From: an uncultured archaeon | Lineage (GTDB): Archaea; Korarchaeota; Korarchaeia; Korarchaeales; Korarchaeaceae | DNA: 6,362 bases | NCBI GenBank assembly: GCA_938073845.1 | Contig: CALJEO010000078.1 | Span: forward strand, 1-6,362 | Direction: 5' to 3' | Shown here: in pieces, positions 1 through 4,739 of the stretch | How the letters are laid out: every line of letters begins with the position of its first letter | Numbering within the stretch: position 1 is the first letter of the stretch | Made by a program: the position numbers and the translations under genes | The notes under the pieces: generated by a model | The model's database searches: none | What the model was told of the DNA's origin: nothing | The model's input: the letters and a program-made list of their open reading frames with translations, nothing else

Positions 1-2
1 GT

Positions 3-92
3 GATGAAACCACAGAATTCTCCATGGAACTTGAGGAGAGGATTGGAATAAATGCGCAAGCTCCTGAGGTAGGTGAAACGGTGGAGTTCTAA
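3..92 (+). CDS. C-terminal tail of an unidentified protein (partial)
   Basis: An open frame enters from the left edge and ends in TAA at 90-92, giving 29 residues that begin DETTEFSMELEER and end APEVGETVEF. The codon use (GAG, AGG, ATA, GGA) matches the other genes, and the stop sits 2 bases before the stop of the converging minus-strand gene, which is the usual compact convergent layout here. The other two plus frames are closed by stops at 2-4 and 49-51. The tail is acidic and I do not recognise the family. The start and most of the protein lie outside the window, so this could still be a chance open frame. Confidence 0.5.
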   Translation, partial: DETTEFSMELEERIGINAQAPEVGETVEF

Positions 93-94
93 GC

Positions 95-1174
95 TCACTT
101 CACCTTACTCTTTCTGCTCCTCAGAACGAAATCGAGTGGGTAGATCTGAAGGACCCTCCTATCCTCAGTTGGCATCACCTCTATAAGCCTTCCGGTGAGG
201 TTGAGCCTCCTCAATTCCCTCAGAGCTCTCTCGAATGATTCTGCCCTCATCAAGAGCGCTCCATCCTTGAGAGAACCCCCGTATTTCCTCATCAGGGATA
301 TGAGGAGATCCTCCGGTCCCATTACCTCCCCGTATATGAGGGTACCCTCATCGGTCGGCGTCTCGTATTCCCTGGCCACGTTCATAGCCCTTCTCACCCA
401 CCTCATCCTGACCTGGTATTCCTTCTGCAAAGCGGGGCAGAAGTATCCCATTATACCTGTCTCCCTCTCCAAGTACTCCAAAACCTCCCTAGCGGCTTCT
501 GAGCTCCCCTCCACCCCCACCTCATCATCCGCCCTCGGCCTCATCCCCATGCTCAACAGCCTCTCCCTATTCGACGGTACGAACTCTAGCTCATTCAAGT
601 TCAAAAACTCGGCCCCGATTCTATCTAGGAAACTGGAGAGCCTTTTGAGCTTCACTATCCAAGGTCCCATGGGGATGGATGGCATTTCAGCACCTACCGA
701 GAATCCCATCGAGACAGCCAGCCTGATCCTCTCCCAGTACCTCTCATCCCATGTGTGGAACCTTATCTCATCCACTCCAGCGTCGTAGAGCACTGACAAG
801 GATTTTTCGTCTGCACCCAGGGAATTCGTGTAGACGTGCACGTGGAATCTCTTCCCCAAAGAGTCCTTGAGGAGCCTCACATAGCTCGATATCCTCTCTG
901 GAACAGAGAGAGGCTCTCCTCCTGTGATCCCCACACCCAGGGAGGAGCTCAGCCTCACCTCATCCAAGACATCTGAAGGGCTAGAGGCGATCCTCTCGTT
1001 CACGATCACGAGGTCCTTCCCCCTCCTCCATTCAGCTATCGTGCAGTAGAAGCAGCTGGCATAGAGAGGGCACTCTCCTGTGATGAAGAGGACGCTTTTG
1101 GCTCCCTTCCAGCACAGATCGCAACCAGCGCTCCATCCCCTCACCCTCAGAGCGCCAAGGGGTAGCTCCTCCAT
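95..1174 (-). CDS. Radical SAM protein, COG2108-like (related to pyruvate formate-lyase activating enzymes)
   Basis: A 359-residue protein with an ATG start at 1174, one base after the stop of the hydrolase gene upstream. Visible in order: a CDLC pair (Cys18, Cys21) followed by KGAKSVLFITG; a cluster motif with Cys35, Cys41 and Cys44 (CPLYASCFYC); the SAM-binding ITGGEP at 83-88; a strand HVYTNSLG at 113-120; a RFHTW segment near 140; GAEMPSIPM at 161-169; LNLNELEF at 191-198; and Cys246 in YFCP followed by an Arg-rich helix. This order matches the archaeal COG2108 group as I know it, whose reaction is unknown. Cys18, Cys21 and Cys246 may bind a second metal site (inference). Radical SAM enzymes use a 4Fe-4S cluster to cleave SAM to a 5'-deoxyadenosyl radical. 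The spacing of the first two cluster cysteines (X5) is wider than the canonical X3. It is the last gene of the operon, next to SAH hydrolase. Confidence 0.85.
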   Translation of the reverse strand: MEELPLGALRVRGWSAGCDLCWKGAKSVLFITGECPLYASCFYCTIAEWRRGKDLVIVNERIASSPSDVLDEVRLSSSLGVGITGGEPLSVPERISSYVRLLKDSLGKRFHVHVYTNSLGADEKSLSVLYDAGVDEIRFHTWDERYWERIRLAVSMGFSVGAEMPSIPMGPWIVKLKRLSSFLDRIGAEFLNLNELEFVPSNRERLLSMGMRPRADDEVGVEGSSEAAREVLEYLERETGIMGYFCPALQKEYQVRMRWVRRAMNVAREYETPTDEGTLIYGEVMGPEDLLISLMRKYGGSLKDGALLMRAESFERALRELRRLNLTGRLIEVMPTEDRRVLQIYPLDFVLRSRKSKVK

Positions 1175-1175
1175 C

Positions 1176-2417
1176 CTAATGCCAGCTCCTCAGGTAGTCC
1201 TCCTGCTCCCTGGTAAGCACGTCTATCTCAATACCCATGGACCTGAGCTTTATCCTGGCCACCTCCTCATCTATCGACCTGGGTACCGGGATTACCCGAG
1301 GTGGGATCTCCCCCCTCCTCTTGATCAGGAACTCGACGCTCAAAGCCTGATTAGCGAAGCTCATATCCATAACCTCACTCGGATGCCCCTCAGCGGCTAC
1401 CAGATTAACTAGCCTACCGCCTGCGATTAGGTAGATCCTCCTACCATTTGGGAGCAGGTACTCCCTCAGGTTCTCCCTTATGTCCCTCTTGGCCAGGGCC
1501 ATTAGCTCTATGTCCCTCACAGAGACCTCCACATCGAAGTGCCCGGCGTTCGCGAGCATGGCGCCATCCTTCATCAGGCTCAGGTGCTCAGCCCTTATCA
1601 CGTCCCTGTTACCAGTAGCTGTGACGAAGATATCCCCTATCTTAGCGGCCTCACGCATCGGCATCACCATGAAGCCATCCATCGCTGCCATAAGGGCCCT
1701 TATGGGATCCACCTCGGTCACTATGACCTTGGCGCCCATCCCCCTGGCTCTCAATGAGATTCCCCTCCCCACGTAACCGTAGCCCGCTACCACGAACCAC
1801 TTGCCCGCTATCATAATACTAGTGGCCCTCAATATACCATCTATCGTGCTCTGCCCAGTACCGTAAACGTTGTCAAAGCTTCTCTTAGTCTCAGCATCAT
1901 TCACAGCTATTATGGGATACCTGAGCCTACCCTCCCTCTCCAGCGCCCTCTCCCTAAGCACGCCTGTGGTCGTCTCCTCAGTCCCACCGCTTATCCTCTC
2001 AGAGTAGCCCTTCTCGTGAGCCATCACGGTAAGGTCTCCTCCATCATCCATTGTCACGTCAGGCCCAGCCCTAAGGCACTCCTCCATGGCCCATAGATAC
2101 TCCGAGTCAGACATGCTCCTCCAGGCGTAAACCTCTATGCCCTCATGCGCAAGAGCAGCCGCGACATCGTCCTGAGTAGATAATGGGTTTGATGGGGCGA
2201 GGAAGACGTGGGCTCCTCCATCCCTGAGGGTGAGCATGAGCACGGCTGTCTCCTTAGTTACGTGCATGCTGGCTGAGATCTTGATACCCTCGAGGGGCCG
2301 CTCCCTCAGGAACCTCTTGGCTATCTCAGACAGCACTGGCATGCGGGCCCTCGCCCACTCTATCGATGCCCGACCTCTCTCAGCGAGACTCGGGTCCTTA
2401 ACTCTCGGCAAGATCAC
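1176..2417 (-). CDS. ahcY: S-adenosylhomocysteine hydrolase (adenosylhomocysteinase)
   Basis: This cytoplasmic NAD-dependent enzyme splits S-adenosylhomocysteine into adenosine and homocysteine, removing the inhibitory by-product of methyltransferases. With the GTG start at 2417 it has 413 residues. Family motifs are intact: MDDGGDLT (123-130), EETTTGV (147-153), NDAETKRSFDN with Lys178, Asp182 and Asn183 (173-183), YGTGQST (185-191), the Rossmann GYGYVGRG (212-219), NAGHFDVE from 290, and EGHPSEVMDMSFANQ later. It ends at YLRSWH, so it has the short C-terminus of archaeal and Thermotoga-type enzymes and lacks the KPDHYRY tail of eukaryotic ones. I chose GTG 2417 because it overlaps the previous stop as GTGA and follows a purine-rich GAGGAAGGGGG. 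An in-frame TTG at 2447 would add 10 residues (MAHRDNEEGG) that do not look like family sequence. It is the third gene of the operon. Confidence 0.95.
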   Translation of the reverse strand: MILPRVKDPSLAERGRASIEWARARMPVLSEIAKRFLRERPLEGIKISASMHVTKETAVLMLTLRDGGAHVFLAPSNPLSTQDDVAAALAHEGIEVYAWRSMSDSEYLWAMEECLRAGPDVTMDDGGDLTVMAHEKGYSERISGGTEETTTGVLRERALEREGRLRYPIIAVNDAETKRSFDNVYGTGQSTIDGILRATSIMIAGKWFVVAGYGYVGRGISLRARGMGAKVIVTEVDPIRALMAAMDGFMVMPMREAAKIGDIFVTATGNRDVIRAEHLSLMKDGAMLANAGHFDVEVSVRDIELMALAKRDIRENLREYLLPNGRRIYLIAGGRLVNLVAAEGHPSEVMDMSFANQALSVEFLIKRRGEIPPRVIPVPRSIDEEVARIKLRSMGIEIDVLTREQEDYLRSWH

Positions 2418-2641
2418 GCCCCCTTCCTCGTTATCTCGATGAGCCAATAGCCTCCCTTCTCCGAGATAGATTTAAGGATGTGGCCGGTCCTCCCGATCCA
2501 CTCGTAGACGTCATCAACGCTCTCCTTATCACCGATTAAAAAACTGATGGTCTCCCCAGGAGGGGACTTGTTCACCAGCTTAGCTATCTGAACTATCGTC
2601 CTGGGGCTCCTAATGCCCCTCAGATCAACGGTCCTTGTCAA
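2414..2641 (-). CDS. TusA/SirA-like small protein lacking the catalytic cysteine
   Basis: A 75-residue protein with TTG at 2641. The start is supported by a strong ribosome site (GGGGAGGAGGG, 2648-2658) six bases upstream, and it overlaps the acetyltransferase gene by 17 bases. The sequence follows the TusA/SirA two-layer fold: a first strand TVDLRG, the helix beginning at SPRT, PPGETISFLIGD (the usual PGE turn), a second helix VDDVYEWIGRTGH, then SISEKGGYWLIEITRKG. TusA proteins carry a persulfide on the Cys of an RGxxCPxP motif. Here the motif reads RGIRSPRT, with Ser12 in place of Cys and Thr in place of the second Pro. There is no cysteine anywhere in the protein, so it cannot be a classical sulfur carrier. 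It may be a structural or regulatory relative. The fold assignment is good, the function unknown. Confidence 0.75.
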   Translation of the reverse strand: MTRTVDLRGIRSPRTIVQIAKLVNKSPPGETISFLIGDKESVDDVYEWIGRTGHILKSISEKGGYWLIEITRKGA

Positions 2642-3167
2642 GGGCGACCCTCCTCCCCAGAGCTTGGTATACCAGGGAATCGTCCAAACCCTCCTTGACC
2701 ACCTTATACATCAGAAAGGCATCCTCCCCATCCGCGTAATAGAAGGGAATTATTCCAAGCTTCTTATACCCTATTTTCTCGTAAAGCCTTATCGCAGGCT
2801 CATTAGAGACCCTGACCTCCAGGTAGATGGCTTCCGAACCGTATGTGAGCAAACCCTCCTCTGCCCTTAGCATGAGGGCCTCCCCTATTCCCCTCCTCCT
2901 GTGCTCCTTACTCACCGCTATGGAGAGTACATGCCCCAGGATCAGGGTGAAGCCCCTGGTATAGTGAGGCTCGACCCTACACATGACATAGCCAACAATA
3001 TCACCTTCCTCCGTCTCAGCGACCAGGAAACTATTCGGGAACCTCCTGTAGTTCTCCATGAAGAAGTAGCCGGGGTAGTTCTCCGGTAGGAAGACCTTGT
3101 TTATCCTCTCAACATCCTCCAGGTCCTCCGGCCTGAAGGGCCTTATCCTGTAGTTGGTCAGCATCAT
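2625..3167 (-). CDS. rimI: GNAT-family N-alpha-acetyltransferase, archaeal Ard1/RimI type
   Basis: It transfers acetyl from acetyl-CoA to protein N-termini in the cytoplasm (the archaeal NatA-like / RimI group, inferred from family). With ATG at 3167 it has 180 residues. Visible: the opening YRIRPFRPEDLEDVERIN (6-23), the substrate-loop LPENYPGYFF (27-36), strand HVLSIAVS (79-86) followed by the acetyl-CoA pyrophosphate loop RRRGIG (90-95), LEVRVSN (116-122), the AIRLYEKIGY helix and strand (125-134), and YYADGEDAFLMYK near the C-terminus. All are typical of archaeal Ard1. The start rests on GGAGG at 3176-3180, eight bases upstream; an in-frame ATG at 3224 lacks such a site and adds 19 residues unlike the family. 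A second ATG follows at 3164. It is the first gene of the four-gene minus-strand operon. The roughly 40-residue C-terminal part ends in a basic KDR tail. Confidence 0.9.
   Translation of the reverse strand: MMLTNYRIRPFRPEDLEDVERINKVFLPENYPGYFFMENYRRFPNSFLVAETEEGDIVGYVMCRVEPHYTRGFTLILGHVLSIAVSKEHRRRGIGEALMLRAEEGLLTYGSEAIYLEVRVSNEPAIRLYEKIGYKKLGIIPFYYADGEDAFLMYKVVKEGLDDSLVYQALGRRVALDKDR
2648..2658 (-). promoter_or_regulatory. Ribosome binding site deciding the TTG start of the TusA-like gene
   Basis: The minus-strand run GGGGAGGAGGG ends six bases before TTG 2641. It lies within the last codons of the acetyltransferase gene and supports a TTG start that overlaps that gene. No ATG or GTG is available before the conserved DLRG strand. 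Confidence 0.6.
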
Positions 3168-3175
3168 GCATAGGT

Positions 3176-3180
3176 CCTCC
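3176..3180 (-). promoter_or_regulatory. Ribosome binding site deciding the acetyltransferase start
   Basis: GGAGG on the minus strand lies 8 bases before ATG 3167. It falls inside the longer frame that opens at ATG 3224, and it argues for the downstream start, which also matches the family N-terminus. Confidence 0.65.
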
Positions 3181-3250
3181 GAAGTAATAATACTTTGAAT
3201 GCATCCGGGGAGGGGGTCCACCATGATAATCCGTGATACAAAGATCCGCT

Positions 3251-3290
3251 GATAAGGAAATTAAATTGACCCCTTATGGATTTAATACGC
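3251..3290. promoter_or_regulatory. AT-rich divergent promoter region (candidate)
   Basis: The 228-base gap between the divergent operon and the coiled-coil gene holds no gene that I can support. An AT-rich island here contains a TATA-like TTTAATTT for the minus strand (3258-3265, expected start of transcription near 3236) and ATTTAATA for the plus strand (3279-3286, expected start near 3308). Other candidates are minus-strand AGTATTATTA just before the acetyltransferase start and plus-strand GTTAAAAT at 3358-3365 close to the coiled-coil start. The sequence alone cannot say which is used. No clear inverted repeat or operator is seen in the gap. Confidence 0.35.
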
Positions 3291-3395
3291 ATGCCTCCTA
3301 TCTATAGTTGGGGACTTCGGTGATCTCCATGCTCACTCAATGTCCGCTCGGCGTCAAGTTAAAATCCCCGCGTCGGTATAGGAGGAAGGTAAGCC

Positions 3396-4175
3396 ATGAA
3401 CAAGGAGGATCTTGATGAGAAGATAGCGGAAAAAGAGGAACTTGAGGAGAGGGTAAATGAGCTTAGCAAAATAGCTGGGAAGTTGAGCAAGGAAATCGAG
3501 GGACTGAACAACAGATATCATATGCTCGTCAAGTGGGTGGAGGAGATGCAGAGGAGGAAGATCGCGTTGGAGCAGGCAATAGCTGAGAGGAGGTCCCTCA
3601 TGGAGCAGATGGATTCCCAGATAGGGGAGCTGGAGAAGGACTTGGACGCGCTCAAGGAGGGGAGGGAGAGGCTGAGATCTGAGCTGAACTCTATGGAGGC
3701 CAGGAAGTTAGCGTTAGAGTCTGAAGTGGCTTCCACCGAGGTGAAGCTTTCCTCCCTGAGAAGCGATGTTTCTAGGCTTGAGGAGATCTCTAGGAAGCTC
3801 AACTCCGAGGTCAGGTCCCTAGAGGGTAGGAAGGAGCTCTTGTTGGCGGAGGTAGAGGAACTTAGGAGGATGAGGCAGGAGCTGAGCGAGGACATAAGGA
3901 GCATGTCCCAGCAGGTCAGGGATTCCTCGGATCTCCTAGTCAAGAAGCTTTATCCGGCGATCTCTAACTTCATGAAGATGGCTGAGCTCATCCAATCAAA
4001 TAATGAGAAGCTTACAGAACTCATCAGGGTTCTATCAGAATTTTCATCAGTCCTAGAGAGCGTCAACTCAAGGGCCGAGCTGATCTCTATACTGGACAAG
4101 GAGATCGAAGATAGAAGGAGGAGGATAGAGCTCCTAGCGTCCCGAGAGGGTTTGCTGAGGGAGGAAGAGGGCTAG
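3396..4175 (+). CDS. Long coiled-coil protein of unknown function
   Basis: A 259-residue protein with ATG at 3396 and the ribosome site GGAGGAAGG at 3381-3389. It is almost entirely predicted helix, rich in Glu, Leu, Arg, Lys and Ser, with heptad-like spacing of Leu/Ile/Val from residue 5 to about 180 (blocks such as LEERVNELSKIAGKLSKEIE and LRSELNSMEARKLALESEVA). A less charged helical stretch follows (LYPAISNFMKMAELIQSN, LIRVLSEFSSVLESV), then a final basic helix with RRRRIELL. No cysteine, signal peptide, membrane segment or ATP-binding motif is visible, so it is not an SMC/Rad50 ATPase, only similar in composition to their arms. A cytoplasmic scaffold or a filament-like or chromosome-associated role is possible but not shown. 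It appears to be transcribed alone, divergent from the acetyltransferase operon. Confidence 0.85.
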   Translation: MNKEDLDEKIAEKEELEERVNELSKIAGKLSKEIEGLNNRYHMLVKWVEEMQRRKIALEQAIAERRSLMEQMDSQIGELEKDLDALKEGRERLRSELNSMEARKLALESEVASTEVKLSSLRSDVSRLEEISRKLNSEVRSLEGRKELLLAEVEELRRMRQELSEDIRSMSQQVRDSSDLLVKKLYPAISNFMKMAELIQSNNEKLTELIRVLSEFSSVLESVNSRAELISILDKEIEDRRRRIELLASREGLLREEEG

Positions 4176-4202
4176 CGTTGCGTTAAAAGCCTTTGTGTCT
4201 GT

Positions 4203-4218
4203 GAGCTTTGAAAAGCTC
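4203..4218. repeat. Short inverted repeat after the coiled-coil gene
   Basis: GAGCTTT (4203-4209) and AAAGCTC (4212-4218) are exact reverse complements separated by GA. As RNA this gives at best a short hairpin with a small loop. It lies 28 bases after the coiled-coil stop and before the next TATA-like box, so it may mark the 3' end of that transcript. There is no long T-run of the kind usual for archaeal terminators, so I do not call it a terminator. Confidence 0.4.
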
Positions 4219-4225
4219 CCGTCCA

Positions 4226-4241
4226 GCGTTAAGTTTATTAA
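4226..4241 (+). promoter_or_regulatory. Candidate archaeal BRE/TATA promoter for the S25e gene cluster
   Basis: GCGTTAAG followed by TTTATTAA (4234-4241) resembles a BRE plus TATA box and stands out in an otherwise GC-rich stretch. Transcription would begin about 25 bases downstream, near 4260-4266. The transcript would carry a leader of roughly 190 bases before the S25e-like start at 4455, much longer than usual for archaeal genes. I see no second strong box closer to 4455. Confidence 0.5.
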
Positions 4242-4259
4242 TGCACTCCTCACGCTGAG

Positions 4260-4340
4260 GTGAGGGCGCTGAAGCTCATGTCCGATACGTGGAAAGGGGT
4301 TGAGTCCGAAGGGCTTATGAGGCGCCTCGTCGTGGGTTAG
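4260..4340 (+). CDS. Possible short leader ORF, 26 codons (weak)
   Basis: GTG at 4260 (or ATG at 4278) opens a frame ending in TAG at 4338-4340. The 20-residue version reads MSDTWKGVESEGLMRRLVVG. GAGGTGAGG at 4257-4265 could act as a ribosome site for the ATG with an 11-base spacer. It lies in the leader of the S25e gene, just after the expected transcription start. No family is recognised and a frame this short occurs readily by chance. Confidence 0.15.
   Translation: MRALKLMSDTWKGVESEGLMRRLVVG
4301..4328 (+). other. Leader hairpin plus 10-bp palindrome
   Basis: In RNA, TGAGTCC (4301-4307) can pair with GGGCTTA (4311-4317) around a GAA loop, counting two G-U pairs. The exact palindrome GAGGCGCCTC follows at 4319-4328. 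They lie between the putative promoter and the S25e-like start and may belong to a folded leader. Each element alone is small enough to occur by chance. Confidence 0.3.
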
Positions 4341-4353
4341 AGGAGGTATCGAT

Positions 4354-4458
4354 GTGAGGAACTTCCTCAGGGGATGTGGGGTTCATTCCATTCACCCCGA
4401 ACGCATGAGGGAGGAGGAACTGGCATATGCCAGTTCAGAACAGGGGGTGATTCCATGA
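4354..4458 (+). CDS. Possible small ORF translationally coupled to the S25e gene (34 aa)
   Basis: GTG at 4354 follows AGAGGAGGT (4339-4347) with a 6-base spacer, which is as good a ribosome site as those of the real genes here. The frame encodes 34 residues beginning MRNFLRGCGVHSIHPERM and ending SSEQGVIP. Its stop TGA (4456-4458) overlaps the S25e-like ATG (4455-4457) as ATGA, the classical coupling arrangement. The 20-bp palindrome at 4417-4436 is inside this frame. No family is recognised and no membrane segment is seen. It could be a real small gene, a regulatory leader peptide or a chance frame. The ribosome site and the exact ATGA overlap are the only support. Confidence 0.35.
   Translation: MRNFLRGCGVHSIHPERMREEELAYASSEQGVIP
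4355..4369. repeat. 15-base inverted repeat in the S25e leader
   Basis: TGAGGAA (4355-4361) and TTCCTCA (4363-4369) are exact reverse complements around a single C. It begins within the GTG start codon of the possible 34-residue ORF. As DNA it has the form of a small operator; as RNA the stem would be limited to about 5 pairs. Confidence 0.5.
4417..4436. repeat. Perfect 20-bp palindrome just upstream of the S25e-like gene
   Basis: GAACTGGCAT is followed immediately by its exact reverse complement ATGCCAGTTC, with no mismatch. It ends six bases before the ribosome site and 18 bases before ATG 4455. As double-stranded DNA it is a perfect two-fold site such as a dimeric repressor would bind. 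As RNA it can fold into an 8-pair stem with a 4-base loop next to the ribosome site. Which of these is used, if any, cannot be told from sequence. Confidence 0.75.
4443..4450 (+). promoter_or_regulatory. Ribosome binding site deciding the S25e-like start
   Basis: GGGGGTGA matches the GGAGGTGA consensus in 7 of 8 positions and lies four bases before ATG 4455. The in-frame ATG at 4374 has no such site, and the 27 residues it would add do not resemble S25e. Confidence 0.65.
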
Positions 4459-4703
4459 GCGCCGAGAAGGTGGTCAGGGATATCGAACTCAAACCCCAGC
4501 TGGTGGATCAGATCAGGAAGGAAGTAGCTAGATCGAGTTACGTGACGCCCCAGTCCCTCGCTATGAAGTACAACATAAGGGTGAGCGTTGCTAGGAGGCT
4601 CCTGAGGGAGTTAGAGAGGGAGGGTCTCGTGCTCTACGTGGACGGGAACTCCAGGATAAGGATTTATATGGGTGCTAAGGTGAGGGCAGGGAAGGAGGGG
4701 TAA
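4455..4703 (+). CDS. rps25e: Small ribosomal subunit protein eS25 (S25e)-like
   Basis: An 82-residue winged-helix protein with ATG at 4455. The core reads YVTPQSLAMKYNIRVSVARRLLRELEREGL (29-58) followed by the wing VLYVDGNSRIRIYMG. This matches the S25e pattern of ITP, a short helix, xxYNIxxSxA, an RxLxxLxxxG recognition helix and a final IY strand. S25e is an archaeal/eukaryotic protein of the 30S subunit head. Most archaeal S25e proteins have a longer lysine-rich N-terminal tail. This one has only about 28 residues before the core, mixed acidic and basic. A DNA-binding winged-helix regulator is the main alternative. It is the first recognised gene of a plus-strand cluster, with the cyclophilin-like gene 36 bases downstream. 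A long leader with a perfect palindrome upstream suggests regulated expression (inference). Confidence 0.75.
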   Translation: MSAEKVVRDIELKPQLVDQIRKEVARSSYVTPQSLAMKYNIRVSVARRLLRELEREGLVLYVDGNSRIRIYMGAKVRAGKEG

Positions 4704-4739
4704 TCCGCTATTTGATCCCCTCCCCGAGGTGAAGTTGTA

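Noticed and set aside
26..41. The 16-base sequence GGAACTTGAGGAGAGG also found at 3437-3452
   Set aside because: Both copies encode ELEER in acidic helical sequence with preferred codons. Coincidence is the simplest explanation, and the flanks do not match.
1..65. A possible C/D box small RNA: GTGATGA at 1-7 and CTGA at 63-66
   Set aside because: No convincing internal D' and C' boxes are present, and the stretch fits the coding tail of a plus-strand gene.
71..105. AGGTGAA (71-77) and TTCACCT (99-105) as a bidirectional terminator stem at the convergent junction
   Set aside because: A 7-bp stem with a 21-base loop and no T-run is weak and partly inside both coding regions.
195..788. A long plus-strand open frame opposite the radical SAM gene
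   Set aside because: It is Ser/Leu/Pro-rich with no recognisable motif and lies entirely antisense to a gene with clear family motifs. It looks like a shadow of that gene's codon pattern.
2418..2447. TTG 2447 as the start of the SAH hydrolase
   Set aside because: It would add 10 residues unlike the family and overlap the upstream gene by 34 bases, with a ribosome-like GGAGG only 3 bases away. GTG 2417 gives the GTGA overlap and the expected N-terminus. It is not fully excluded.
3223..3253. ATGATAA and CTGA in the divergent gap as a C/D box RNA
   Set aside because: The C box is imperfect, the pair spans only about 30 bases, and there are no internal boxes.
3518..3943. A minus-strand open frame opposite the coiled-coil gene
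   Set aside because: It is Ser/Leu-rich low-complexity translation produced by reading the Glu/Arg/Leu codons backwards, with no support of its own.
4374..4454. A 27-residue N-terminal extension of the S25e-like protein from ATG 4374
   Set aside because: It has no ribosome site and its sequence does not resemble S25e, while ATG 4455 has a good site and fits the family core.
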